Assembly: GCA_020064725.1 (NCBI GenBank) | Contig: JAGTWJ010000008.1 | Location: 1,860,001 to 1,924,000 of the forward strand | Length of the DNA stretch: 64,000 nt | Reading direction: 5' to 3' | DNA from: Drechslerella dactyloides | Taxonomy: Eukaryota; Ascomycota; Orbiliomycetes; Orbiliales; Orbiliaceae | Part shown: piece after piece, positions 39,840 to 51,563 of the stretch | Position numbering within the stretch: position 1 is the stretch's first letter | Layout: every line of letters starts with the position of its first letter | Notes under the pieces: generated by a model | Told to the model about the DNA's origin: nothing | Databases searched by the model: none | Seen by the model: the letters and a program-made list of their open reading frames with translations, nothing else | Made by a program: the position numbers and the translations under genes

Positions 39840-42594
39840 TCATCGGCTGGGGCAGTCGGGGATGGTGACGCCAGATTTGAGATTTCGATCTACGTCCATA
39901 AGCCCCCATTGCGTCTCCCACTCCTGAATGTCGAAGGTAAGTTAGCTATCGACCCGGCTTTTGCAGAACGAACTCTGTCGATGATCGAGCGCATCTCGAA
40001 ATATTACTAACCTTGCCAGGCGTGTTGTATCTCTCCTTCCACGGCTCATCGAATGGCACAAACCTATTACCAAATCCCGTTACGTCAGTATCATAATGCA
40101 TGCAGCAAGCCTCGCGACGGTCTCTTCGTCGACGTCTTCTCCTAGCCGCTAGGGGCGTCTCGATTCTGGAAGATACAGTGGCATATCCAGCGAGACGAAA
40201 TCACTTACCAATAGTACTCTGTGCCGTTATTATTCGCGGCGCAAACGTATTGCTCGATGAACTGGTTCAGCTGACGGATACCCGCAACGCTCCCTAGATA
40301 CGTTCCTCCTCCCGACGGCCATCCGACCTCGGAAACGATCGCATTGGGCAATCTCGTCGTAGCCTTTGCGACGGCGACGTCGTTCTTCACAAAGAAGTCG
40401 TTCGTCCAGCCTGGGGCATCGTCTACAGTGACTCCGGCGAAGAATCTACGAAGAATCAATCAGTCTCCTACGCTCTAAAACCCCGCTCGGCGCATTTTAC
40501 ACGGTTACTCAGTATACTTACGGGTGGACGTTGGCCATAACGGTCTATAATTACGGTGTTATTAGCACTCGGCTTGATGATCGTGTCTGAGGGAAGTTCT
40601 GCAGGCTGAGGAACTTACGTCAACGGCTTGTGCAAGAGTAGAGGTCCACGCAGACCCAAGGTCGGACGTAGTAATGTTAAGACTCGTGTAGCCAAGTGTC
40701 GTAAAGTTCGTTCTGACCTGCGTCAGGAGCTGGATGAGCCCGCTTTCCGTGATGTACTGGCTGAACAGCGCCTCATTTCCAATCACGACGCCGATAAATG
40801 GGTCCTGGCCGTACTTGTCCAGAATGTCGTACATCTGGCTAAACTGCCGAGCGTTCGTAGTTTGATTGCCATCGATGTAGACGCCCAGCCAAACTTTCAT
40901 GTCGACTTTGAGGGTCTTGATGGCTTCGACGACCATCTCGGTCTGACCGCAGTCATTTCCGTAAAGACGCAGCCTGGAGGTAAGCTGGCTGATGACGGCA
41001 ATGTCCTTGGTGATGTTGTTCTGAGTCGGAGGCCATGTGAGACATTCCGGGTAGACAGCATTCAGAGGAGTGTAGTCCTGCACTGACAATTAGCTTTTGG
41101 ATACCATCATCTTGACCAGACTCATTGGGTGTAGTTACCATTCCATAGAACGATTTGTGGAGTTTGGGATTGTTCATGAGAGCCTAGAGAGCGCATTAGC
41201 CATTGTTCTCGAATATACACGTTGGGTGGGCTATATACCTTCACGGAGTCCGTATTGCCATTCACAGGCGGTGCATTAGGCCTATCTTCAGCTGGATTTA
41301 TAGAAGCCGACGCGGAGCCGCCGCCGCCACCACCGTTGTTGCTATTCCGCCTCGACAATATAACACCTGCGGCAGCACCACCTCCACCGAGGAGCAATAG
41401 CACCAGGATGACTCCAGCGATGATCCATCTTGTCTTCTTTGAGGCTTTCTTCTGGTCTTGTAGCCAGTCTGATTCGCCTCCAGGGGCACCGCTTCTGGTC
41501 TGGGCCGGGGCGTCCAGAAGATTACTGTTCGCGCCGAGCCCACTGATCGTCGACCCGGCTTCTGTCTTCTTTCCAAAGACACCACCAAGCCCAATTGTGC
41601 TGACGAGCGGGACGGTGCGCTTCCCGCGACTCAATTCCTCATCATCAGAATCCTGGCTATTCCGTCTCATATCTTGCAGCGAGAGGTCACCGCTCTCAGG
41701 GTTCCAGTTTGAGCTGTATCGTTGATAAGGGCTGTCCGAGTAAAATCCTAGGTTTACCGACGAGGTGCGAGTGCTGCTTCTAGATCCTATATCCCGTAAC
41801 CTATCACCGTGAATTGATCCGGGACCGCCTGGGCCGCGACCCTCAGTATATGGCACCATTCCTGGAGCCAAGCGGCCAGGCTGTAGGGAATCCTGACTAG
41901 GATGCGGTTGTATCTGCCTCATCGGCGGCGGCTGGGGGTACCCGTGCCCGCTGTCTGGTGACCGCGATAGCATTGCTCTCTCCGGCGGATGTTGTGGCGG
42001 CGGCATGTGCTGGTGGTGGGGTGGCGCTGGCGGCGGGTGTTGCTGCTGGTACCCATAACTCCCGTATGATACGCCATCATCTGCAGGTACGCCTCTGCTT
42101 CTTGTCGGCGACACATTGGCGCTATGTTGGGGCGAGTATGCAACATAACCTCCGCCTCTCGGCGGTGATATACCCCGTTGTTGTTGCTGTGGTTGCGGTA
42201 GCGAAGGCTGCGGATGCTGCGGATGCTCATATGCCCCTTCCCAACCCTCCTGCATTGGCGGCCCTTCCATCCCTCTGCTCTGTGGTTGCGGGGGAGGCTG
42301 AGGATGTGATTGCGGCAGGTCTTGTGGATAGTCCTGTTGATGCCGCAGCGGGGTCCGCCCATACACAGGGGGTGTGTATTCGGATCGCGGGCCGTCATTA
42401 TACGATGTGTCGTAGTTCATGCTCGGATTGACGTTCGGGGTATCATAATTCATGCTGGGGTTGACGTGCGGCGTATCGTAGTTCATGCCGGGATTCGCGT
42501 GAGGAGATGTGAACGCCGGGTTTGTGTAGGTCTGTCCGCCATTGTAGGAGTCGCCCGCTTGTTGGGGCGGCGGCTGGTCGTGGTATCCTGACAT
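39840..42594 (-). CDS. btgC: GH17 membrane-anchored glucan endo-1,3-beta-glucosidase (BtgC type)
   Basis: Seven exons: 41239-42594, 41139-41183, 40619-41077, 40522-40544, 40209-40445, 40012-40063 and 39840-39923. Together they encode 751 residues; every intron is GT-AG and frame-consistent. The N-terminal ~385 residues are Pro/Gln/Tyr-rich cytosolic sequence with three 11-residue NP(G/S)MNYDT repeats. One membrane helix follows (about 390-413, WIIAGVILVLLLLGGGG), with KKTR before it, fitting a type II protein. The GH17 domain starts KSFYGMDYTPLNAVYPECL and has the proton donor in IGNEALF (Glu569), the nucleophile in SEVGWPSG (Glu667) and the C-terminal block WFVPFDEPWKERYNTPGK. It should cleave beta-1,3-glucan at the cell surface during wall remodelling. 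Many Asn-X-Thr/Ser sites suggest glycosylation. The symbol follows the Aspergillus BtgC family. Confidence 0.93.
42403..42501 (-). repeat. In-frame 33-bp triplicate in the GH17 gene
   Basis: Three near-identical 33-bp units encode NPGMNYDTPHV-type repeats (residues 32-64) in the cytosolic N-terminal tail. The DNA units differ by only a few bases, so the duplication is recent or homogenised. Confidence 0.85.
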
Positions 42595-45177
42595 AGCAGA
42601 GATACAAGAATCGAAGTAGCTACTGCAGCTTTTCGAGATGCTCCGAACGAGCGATGGTAAGGAATCGGTATCCTAGCGAATTGCGAATGTATGCGCTTAT
42701 GCGATCGTAAAACGAATGTTCGAGCCCGGGTGCTTACGGGCTAGCTGAAATCCACGACCGTGCGATTTTGGGTCTGTCGAAGCTGCTGGGAGAACGGTCA
42801 GCCATGCAGGCAGATTTGCGGGAGGTCGGTCGTTCGTCGACCGTTAGATGTCGTATTGACGAGGGAGCGCCAAACAGATCTTACCAAGCCAACAGGACCC
42901 TTTGTGCTACAGTAACGAGCGAAACGGAAAGGATATAAGGAAGCGCCGAGAAATCCAGAATCCCAGGGGTAAACAAGTAATTAACGGTTCGGTTGTATTG
43001 GCAGACGGAGGTAATAAGAATGACCGAAATGTGAGATTTTCGAGATTTCCAAGCCGTCTTGCTTTATGCCGTAAGATCTCCTAAGATTGTGCCAACCCCT
43101 GGCATCAATCACCATTCGAGAGTGGGTCTCTCGTGTTGACGTCCAAAGGAATATATGCGAGACTGCCGTCCCAGCCAACTGACCTCCCGGTTTGCGTAAT
43201 GTCCCTCTGCCGAACGCTTTATGCAAACAAACGGACAGATGGTCGGACCTCTCAACAACGGAATTTCAGAAGCAAAAGACGGCGGCGCTGGAATGTGACT
43301 CGTGTGCTTGATGTGAAATGCTTTCCTGACGCTGATAAAAGGAGGAACGGCCGACGACAGCGACGGCGCGGGTGATAAGCTGGTGACCCGAAAATGTACC
43401 GTGCTGCTAGGTAGTTTCAGCCCGCATGCAACTAATCGGGAACGTTCGCTTTTGGCTTTGAGATGCGGGAGAGAGTCAAGAGCAATAATGGTGGGTGCAG
43501 CTGCCCTATTCCTGGCCTGTTTGTGGGACTCAGCCTCCGAGAAATGAAATCGCAGGCATCAAGCGAAACAATAGCGCACTGTCGGTCCTGTCAGTCGGCT
43601 GGGCAGGGAGAGACTCACCGTCGGGTGTCTGGAAGGCGAGAGCAAAGCTTAGGAAGCAGGAGGCCCAGCTATCACCAGCTTGCGAACTGCGGACGGGGCT
43701 GTTGGGAGTGTAGACGGTTGACAGCCGAGGAAGCTGGAGTGCTCGAGTCCGGACTGTTTGTGCCGCTTAAGAGGAATGAAGCAGGTCGTAAACACGGCGG
43801 CGAACTGTCCGTCTCATGGTGCGATATTATGAGGGATTGAGTACACGGTATTATTGCCCTTGGTGGGATTTCGACCTGGTTTGCCAAACGGTTTGTGCCC
43901 CTCCTCCTCGTACTCCCTCCGTAGTCTGTACACAACCGATATCACCAGCGACAGCTTTGATTATTGATCCCAGCCCGCGGCTCTTCTCTCCAAAGCAACG
44001 CTATTACGTTTTCCATCTAGAAGAGAATAGACGTAATGAGCCTTTCGCGAGGCCTTTTCGCGGTGTGCTGCTATTATTAGGCAGGGCAGCGAAACAAACG
44101 GTGCGCAAGCCTCGTTTCCACGGAAATGACGGGACGCTCGTTCGGGGAAAGATTTCCTCGCAGGCCGCAGCGTCGTCCTCTTTCTTTCGTTCGCGATGCG
44201 ACGTTGGCCCAGGATCACGAGCGCGGTGGAGTTCGACGCCATAACGGCCGTCGCTGATTAATATTCGATTGTCGCGCCGCCCGTGCGGCAGCCCGTCGAT
44301 TGCCGGCGTGGGCGCACGAAGGATGAGCTTGTTTGTGCCTGTGCAGCCTGGGCAGCCCGATCTCAATCGTTCAAGCCTCGGATGCCGCTAAACTCACCAC
44401 GTCCGATGGCGACTGCCGCCCAATTTTAAGATAGATTGGCTGTGTGTCCGCGCCGGCTCGAGCCTCTGGATGCGCGGAGGCTCCGCGCCACTCCGGTCAG
44501 CTGTCCAGCAGCGGGAGCTGGCATTCGGAGCCGAGTTGGCATGTTTTCGAGGTCGGCACGAGCGTCCGCATTCGATTGGCGATGATGGATGTCAAGGTTT
44601 TGGACATGGTGGAGTTTCGCAGCAGCGGTGGTGTTGTTGAGACCGACGACACATAGCGGCGATGCGGCTCTGCCATGGCTACACCAACGCTTGGCCGGGC
44701 TCACGACGACATGTCTCGTCTCGTCCAGCTCGAATTCGAATTCACCCGGCGGCCCGGCTGGAACGCCCGTCCTGCAAGAGACCAGATATGCCGGCAGCCT
44801 GCGTCCGGTCTCATCCTCAAACGTCGTCGGCCGGTGCATTGCTGGCCCGTCCGTCATCTCGCGGCGCTTTCGAGCACCCATCACATCACGGCTCCCTGCA
44901 GACAGGCGACTCTTGCAGCTCGCGGACGAGCTCGAGTCCACGCGATCCCCCGCCGGGCTTCTCGAACAGGAAGGAATCTTGACCCATGAATCTCTGAAGC
45001 ACCGCATTGCATTGCATCGCCTGGTAGCCTCCAGGTCCTGAAACACCACGTCGCGATATATCAGCTGCGGGCCACTATATAGCGCTGCGGTCGCGACTTT
45101 GCGATTCGACATCGCGGGACCTGCTCCATCGAGCTGCCCTATCGAACCAGCCTCGGTTTCCCTCTCGAGCTCTCATC
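42595..45177. other. Divergent intergenic region, no gene seen
   Basis: 2.6 kb between the divergently transcribed GH17 and spermidine-synthase-like genes. A 228-codon minus frame at 44426-45112 overlaps plus frames of up to 150 codons and has no domain signature. It runs across the proximal promoter of the downstream gene and is rejected. A TATA-type element lies at 45076-45081. Confidence 0.55.
45076..45081 (+). promoter_or_regulatory. TATATA element, likely promoter of spermidine-synthase-like gene
   Basis: TATATA 97 bp upstream of the ATG at 45178 in otherwise GC-rich sequence. Position fits a fungal TATA box; not tested. Confidence 0.4.
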
Positions 45178-47105
45178 ATGTCGTCGTCGACAGGCTCGAC
45201 TTCGCCCTCCTCCAAGGACCTGCGTTCACTCGCAAAAAAGGCGCACGCAAAGTCCGTTTCGCCAGCCGTCCTCCTTCCCTCGCCCTCCGACAGCTCCACC
45301 GCCCTCGCCACGCTCATAATATGCGCCGTCTCCTCCTTTGCCTCGCAGATATCACTCTCTCCGGTCTTCGGCGAGATTCCCTCCGGCCTGCACCATGACA
45401 AGGTCAAGAACACCGCCTTCGTGGCCGCCGCCAGCGTCGCATTGGCGTTGAAATACACGCTACCCCGCTCTCGCATCTTGCTCCGATTGAGCAGGCTCCT
45501 GATACCTCTGGTCGCCATAAACATCCCACTCGCGCAAGGATTCATCTGGCAGTACGCGAAGGACCTGGGAGCTGTCAACGGGCCAATTGTTACCGAGGCA
45601 TTGACCATCGGCATTCTCCTCACCTTCACGGTCTTCAGCATAGCCGGGTTGATCAGACCCGTCGGTGTGCCCGTGCAGACGGTTGCAATCGCCGACCTAT
45701 CCCTCCTGGCAACATCATGGCTGGTGTTCACATACGCGGAAGCGGGCGTCGTGAAATACCTCTCGCCATATGTCGGGTCAGGTTGGCCCATGACCCGCTG
45801 CGGCATGGAGGCGACCGCCGCGATCTTTGCGACGTCCCTCCACCGCTCCATATTCCTCCTGGCGGCCTTGCCGTCCTTCTTCCCGGTGTTCTACCTTGAC
45901 TCTCGCTGCATGATGGGTGGTAAGGGCCTTAAGAAGCTCAACCAGCACCTGGACCCGCTCAACTTCACTGCCGTGGCGAGAATCGAGTCGACGACCGGAT
46001 ACCTCTCCGTCCTCGAGAACAAAGTGGAACGCTACCGTCTCCTGCGCTGCGACCACAGCATCCTCGGTGGCGCATGGCTCAAGACTGTCCCCGGGCTAGA
46101 GGCCTACCAGGATAATCCAGAGCACCTGCGCGAACCCATCTACGCCGTCTTCGTCATGCTCGAGGCCATCCGCCTGATCGACCCGCCGGCACGGGAACGC
46201 GAGGATGCGAACGCCCTCATCATCGGCCTGGGCATTGGCACCTCCGCTTCTGGATTGATCCAGCATGGTATCAAGACCCACATCGTCGAGATTGATGCCG
46301 GCGTCTATAAAATCGCAAAGGACCATTTCGGCCTGCCGCCAAACCACACGGTCCACATTGGCGACGCTGTAGCCTATATCGCTAATGAATACATAAAGGC
46401 GCACTTGTCCAACAAGCAGGTTGAAAAGTACGACTACATCCTCCACGATGTTTTCACCGGCGGCGCCGTCCCCGCGGACCTCTTCACATGGGAATTTCTC
46501 GAAGGGCTGAAAACGTACCTTAAACCCACCGGCGTCATCGCTATAGTAAGTCAATCCACCAATTTCCACATCATTCCAGCGGATATCTCCACCCACACCC
46601 CCACAAAAACACAACATTCTAACCCGCGTTGGCATAGAACTACGCCGGCGACCTCAACCTCAAATCCGCCCGCTCGGTCATCCACACCATCAAATCCGTC
46701 TTCGGCACCTGCCGCGCCTTCCGCGAATACCCACCGGAAAAGGACGCAGACCCAGCCAAAGGCGACTTCACAAACATGGTCATCTACTGCACTCCGTTCC
46801 ACAAGCCGCGGCGTGACCCCGCGAACCCATACCACGCAGACCTGGACGAGTCGCAAATCGAAGCGCCGTATTTCTACCCCGCGCAGGAAAGCGACTTTCT
46901 AAATACCGTCGTGAGGAAGCAGCGGCTGATGCCGCAGCATGAGGTTGATCTGAAGCCCATTGTAGAGATGGGCGCGCGCGGCGAGCTGGATGTGATAGCG
47001 ACTAATAACGTGGATAAGCTGCGGGCGTGGCAGCGGGAGAGTGCAATTCTGCATTGGGGGATCATGAATACGGTTGTCCCGATTGATGTTTGGAACCTAT
47101 ATTGA
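45178..47105 (+). CDS. Membrane protein with spermine/spermidine synthase-like domain
   Basis: Two exons, 45178-46545 and 46638-47105, encode 611 residues. The 92-nt intron (GTAAGT...ATAG) joins GVIAI to NYAGDLNL. The first ~250 residues hold about six hydrophobic segments (for example LATLIICAVSSFASQI, LIPLVAINIPLAQGFIW and AIFATSLHRSIFLLAALPSFF). The second half is a Rossmann-type methyltransferase/aminopropyltransferase fold with ALIIGLGIGTSASGLIQHG (nucleotide-binding loop), HIVEIDAGVYKIA (acidic strand 2), HIGDAVAYI and YDYILHDVFTGGAVP. This organisation is typical of fungal and bacterial membrane-bound spermidine-synthase-like proteins, distinct from soluble SPE3/SPE4. Whether it makes polyamines is uncertain, because the canonical acceptor-site Asp-Tyr motif is replaced by HDVFTGG. 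It converges on EME1 with only 199 bp between stops. Confidence 0.88.
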
Positions 47106-47304
47106 GTCGGTGCACCATTCATCTATATCTAGTATAAAATTGTACCAGCGAGCGAAGGTATATCGTTTGAATGCTTAGATGCGCAATATGTCCGAATACT
47201 GAATATAAGCAAACGCCCGCTAAATGCTAATGATATGTCTAACCCGGATATCACATAGTGAAACTGTATCCCATGCCCTTTGTCTACCTAACGCCACCCT
47301 GCCC

Positions 47305-49357
47305 TCACGACTCCATCTCCCATTCGTCCGTCCCAGTCAACACCCTCGCAATCTTCCGCGACATCGCCGGCCCCAACGCCCGCCCGTTACCGTTCCTTGC
47401 AATCCGAATATCCTTGAGCACGTCCTCGCCACCGTCTAGAAGGGCCCGGAACAGCGACTGCACCGTCGGATATTCGCTCTGTATTGCGTTCGCGACGCCC
47501 TGCGTGCTCATGTGCACGCACTGTAGCATCTTATTGTATGTATCCTCGACCGTCTTCCCGGAGGGGACTTGGCCGACGTCCATGCAGAAGTTCGTCGAGT
47601 TGTTCAGCGTCGCCTTGGCACGTCTACATGTTCCATATCAGTCAGTAAGGTCTCTGCAGTAGATGATAATAGATAAAGGATGAGTGAGTGGGTTGGGAAG
47701 ACATACTTGTACGGAATCTGCGAAATGTGCTGCGTGTAGCTACTTATCGCCTCAGCGGTATCCATATACCCCACCGTCTGACATATCAGACACCCATGCA
47801 CAACCTGCAGCTTCAACAGCGCGTCCTCAACTGCATCCTCGTCGACTGCCTGCGCGGCTTTATCCATCCTGACAGTCTCGTTCGCACCCTCACGCATGCG
47901 GTTTCGCACCTGTGCAGCGTATGCGCGCGACTGGTCGTTCCGGCTCTTGTTAACGAGCTTCGCGAGCCCCTCGATCACGATGATGGGCTTGCAGGTCTGA
48001 TATGCGGATTTAAGACGGGCGATATAGACGTCTAGTTCTTCGGGGGCGTTGGTTAGGCCGACGAACGTCTTGGCGTCGAGGACGGCGAGGACATGGTTCT
48101 CCTTGCGGATTTCTTGGACAGGCAACGGGACGAAGACATCGTCATCTTCGTCCCAGGTTGAGTTTACTTTTCGTTGCCATTTGATGATGTTGGGGATGGT
48201 TGAGTTGAAGGATTCGTGCTCGACGTTCAACGCGGTTAGGAAGGAGCAGAGCTGTGTGCCGGAGCGGGAGGCGTGCAGGTCTGAGGAGATGCTGACGATC
48301 ATTTCCGCGACGGTGTCAACGTGGGAGCCCTTGAGTTTGTTGGCAGTGGCCATGGCCTGGCTTTCATTTTTCTGGATTAACTTTGCTTCCTTTTCGAGTT
48401 TCTTCTGTTCCTTCAGGGCTTCCTTTTCGGATGCCTTTTGCGCGCGGACGGCCTCCCTCTCAGCCTTTCGCGCCTCCTTCTCGGCTTCCGTGAGCTTGGT
48501 TTTGCGGGTTGGCGCTGACGATGAGGGCGGGATGTCAATGATGGGGACTATGGGGTCTGGTTCCGGTTCGAAGTCGGAGATATCGAGATCTATCTTCTCA
48601 ACTTTGCGTCGCTTCGTGGGCAGCTCGTTCTCATTGTTCCTCGTCTCTAGCTGCTTGAGAAACTCAGTAGTCGACATGCCCGGCGCGAGAGTGTAGTCAG
48701 GACTCGAGGAGCGTGCCTTCTCCTTTCCCTTCGGCGACTTGCGCCGTTTCCTGGATGACCCATCTGATGAGATGCCGGAGTCGCTATCGCTACCGAATAT
48801 CGCGGCGAATGCCGCATCTGCTTTCGCTGGCGACTTTGGAGACCTGGAAACCGAGTTATGTGGAGGAAGACGCGACGCTGGCGACGACTGAGAGACTATA
48901 GGATCGGATGATAGAGCACCAAAGATCTTTGGGTAGGACTTGTTTGGTAACGCGAGATGGTGAGCCTGTGGAGAGGCAGGGGGCGTTGAACTGATCGTGA
49001 TGGCTTCGGCATGCTTTTTTTTCTTCTTGGGTGGCGGCGACGCAGACGCAGTCGCGGAGAGTCTGGAGGGCTTGAGCTTGTCGGCTTGCTTGAACTGTTT
49101 CGTAGCTTTATCCGGGGGTATGGCCTCTGCAGATGACTTTGTCCTGGCGGTGTTCTTTGCTGGGGCGCTCGGTCGGTTGTTTTCACTCCTTGATGTTGAA
49201 AGCTTTGGCAGGACTGCGAGCAGCCGGTCAGCAGAGGCCGCTGAAGAGGGAGCTGGTGAATGTTATACAGACCTGGCAGATCGTCGTCGTCGTCCTCGTC
49301 GGAGGAGAGCAGGCTTATCACGGGCGCCGTGACCAAGAGTCGCCCCTTCGCCGCCAT
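47305..49357 (-). CDS. EME1: Structure-specific endonuclease subunit EME1
   Basis: Three exons, 49273-49357, 47707-49213 and 47305-47623, give 636 residues. Introns: 49214-49272 (59 nt, CTGAC branch) and 47624-47706 (83 nt, ACTGAC branch). EME1/Mms4 is the non-catalytic partner of Mus81, cutting branched DNA and Holliday junctions in the nucleus. Visible features are an acidic start (LLSSDEDDDDD), a disordered Ser/Lys-rich N-terminus with basic runs (PPPKKKKKH, KRRKSPKGK), a Lys/Glu coiled coil (EAEKEARKAEREAVRAQK), and the ERCC4-like domain from about PEMIVSIS-type VAEMIVSISSDL through NIIKWQRKV, YQTCKPIIVIEGL, DEDAVEDALLKLQ and the helix-hairpin-helix-like end (DVLKDIRIARNGNGRALGP). It lacks the nuclease ERKxxD motif, as expected of the Eme1 subunit. 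The next gene is divergent. Confidence 0.9.
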
Positions 49358-49915
49358 GATTGGTGGATGTATCGAGCTCTGGGCAGAACCTTGATCTCGG
49401 GTCGGTCCAGCGTCGCAACTTCCCGGCCGTTGCAGCTATAAACTGTTCCTTCGCGCAGATGTAATCCCAGCCATCAAGTAGTGCCAATTGCCAGCCGCGA
49501 TCATATCTGTCGGTGGTGAGTTCTAACGCGACGGTCGAATGTTGGAGATGTTGTCGGAAGACGCGCCGCGCCGCAAACACGCCGCGACGTCACACGGTCT
49601 CGGCGCAGCAACGCAGCTGCCCGCCAAACGTCAAACTCTGCGCATCTGCTGGAAATCTGCTCGATGACCCATCCTGTCAACTCTTCTTTCAAAATACACC
49701 AGCTTCACAACCGAGTGTCAGCACATCGCTCCAGTCAGTCGTCGAAGACACCGCTATGCGCAGCTTCCGAGTCGCAGCTGATTTCCAGTGTTCTGCCATC
49801 TCTGTAGTCGACACCTCCATTATTAAATAGCTGCGCCCCACATTTAGCTTCAACCCACTATATATCCACGATCCTATAACTGCTTCCAGGAACGCTATAT
49901 AATATAACTACAGAG
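49358..49915. other. 558-bp divergent promoter between EME1 and deoxyhypusine synthase
   Basis: No gene. The short spacer must hold the promoters of both genes. It is GC-rich near EME1 and AT-rich near 49800-49915, where TATA-type sequences occur. Confidence 0.6.
49859..49865 (+). promoter_or_regulatory. TATATAT element upstream of deoxyhypusine synthase
   Basis: TATATAT 51 bp before the ATG at 49916, with another AT-rich stretch (TATATAATATAAC) nearer the start. It could be a TATA box with a very short leader, or just AT-rich leader. Confidence 0.35.
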
Positions 49916-51062
49916 ATGGCGTCCAACGGTACATCCGGCCCTGAAACGGCGATTGATGCCGTTCTGGTGCAGTCGGCGCCCATGCCCGAGGGCTCTGTCA
50001 AGGTCAAAGGCGTGGAATTCGACGACTTTGCGGGCAAGTCCATTACCGTCGACGAGCTCGTGCGCAACATGAGCAACATGGGCTTTCAAGCCAGCAGCCT
50101 GGGGAAGGCTGTCGAGATTGTCGACAAGATGGTACTAGACACCTCTCGCATGCTCTTTATCACGGCATGCAGCAATACTAACAGTCGCTTGTGTGTGTCA
50201 GAGAGCATGGAGAAGCCCCACCGACCCCTCCTTGCGCACCACCATCTTCCTTGGATACACCTCGAACCTCATCTCCTCAGGCCTCCGCGAGACGATCCGC
50301 TACCTCGTCCAGCACCGTCATGTCTCCGCCATCGTCACTACTGCCGGCGGCGTCGAGGAAGACTTTATCAAGTGCCTTGCGCCAACCTACATGGGTGCCT
50401 TCAACCTCGACGGCGCCACCCTCCGCAAGTCCGGCATGAACCGCATCGGCAACCTCGTCGTTCCGAACGACAACTACTGCAAATTCGAAGACTGGATCGT
50501 CCCCATTCTCGACAAGATGCTCGAAGAACAGGAGGCTTCCAAATCCCTCCCGGACGATGAGCAGGTCCACTGGACCCCGTCCAAGGTCATCCACAGGCTC
50601 GGCAAGGAGATCAACAACGAGGAGAGTGTCTACTACTGGGCGTACAAGAACGATATTCCCGTCTTCTGTCCCGCCCTCACCGACGGCTCTCTCGGTGACA
50701 TGCTCTTCTTCCATACGTACAAGTCTGCACCGGCGATGCTGCGCATCGACATTGTCGAGGACATCCGACGGATCAACAGGATTGCCATGCAAGCTGCCTG
50801 CTCGGGCATCATCGTTCTTGGCGGCGGTGTCATCAAGCACCATATTGCAAATGCGAACTTGATGCGCAACGGGGCGGAGTATGCGGTGTTTATCAACACG
50901 GCGAACGAGTTTGATGGGAGTGATGCTGGCGCCCGCCCGGACGAGGCGGTTAGTTGGGGAAAGATCAAGATTGGTGCTGAGGCGGTGAAGGTCTATGCGG
51001 AAGCTACGATTGCGTTTCCGCTCATCGTGGCCGCGACGTTTGCAAAGGGGAAGGCAGAGTAG
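49916..51062 (+). CDS. DYS1: Deoxyhypusine synthase
   Basis: Two exons, 49916-50131 and 50202-51062, encode 358 residues. The 70-nt intron (GTACTA...TCAG with ACTAAC) joins IVDKM to RAWRSPTDP. The enzyme moves the aminobutyl group of spermidine onto a lysine of eIF5A using NAD, the first step of hypusine formation in the cytosol. Family motifs include FLGYTSNLISSGLRETIRYL, VTTAGGVEEDFIKC, GNLVVPNDNYCKFEDW, VFCPALTDGSLGDM, GIIVLGGGVIKHHIANANLM and FDGSDAGARPDEAVSWGKI. In the last of these, Lys326 corresponds to the lysine that forms the covalent intermediate. Length is normal for fungi (about 350-370). Notably a Hex1 gene, whose fold derives from eIF5A, lies 3 kb away; I take this as coincidence. 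Confidence 0.97.
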
Positions 51063-51563
51063 CTGCGTGTGTCAAGTCCTGTATCTTCAGTGTTGGTGTT
51101 GTTTTTTTCTGCACTTCATTGATAGTCTCGTGCGATCTAGCTCGTGAGACCAGGTTTTGATTACAAAACTAGGTTCCGGGTCAATCACCGAGATTCAGAT
51201 TCGTACTTCGGTAGTCCGTAGATTCAAATGTATATCGTATTTTAATATAGCTCTGCGGGCGACCGTGCACTGGAATCGCCTCAAACGGCAGCCCATCGCA
51301 GATGACTGTGCAGGCAAGCCTTGCATACCGCCACGCCGGTGACTCAACAGCACCACGTTAACCCAGCTGAAGCTCCATCAATGCAGACCTAAGTACCCGA
51401 ACGCATGCTTAAATCCCCGCGAATACCCAGGCTATTTCCTTCTAGACGTGCGCAAAACAGCAGCATACCACGCCGTTCACATATTTCTCTGCATCTGCGG
51501 ACAGTCTCGACAGGGAAGCCATTGAATTTGAATCTCTGTCCCTTGAGCCGAATAGCACGCAAA
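51063..51563. other. Intergenic spacer between tandem genes
   Basis: 3' flank of deoxyhypusine synthase and upstream region of the RNA cyclase gene. An in-frame ATG at 51405 would extend the cyclase by 53 residues, but the extension is unlike the family. Confidence 0.6.

Noticed and set aside
44426..45112. 228-codon minus-strand frame between divergent genes
   Set aside because: It spans the likely TATA element of the spermidine-synthase-like gene, lacks any domain, and has comparable antisense frames.
51405..51563. Upstream ATG at 51405 as start of the RNA cyclase
   Set aside because: It would add 53 Arg/Ser-rich residues absent from the family. The ATG at 51564 gives the usual short N-terminus.
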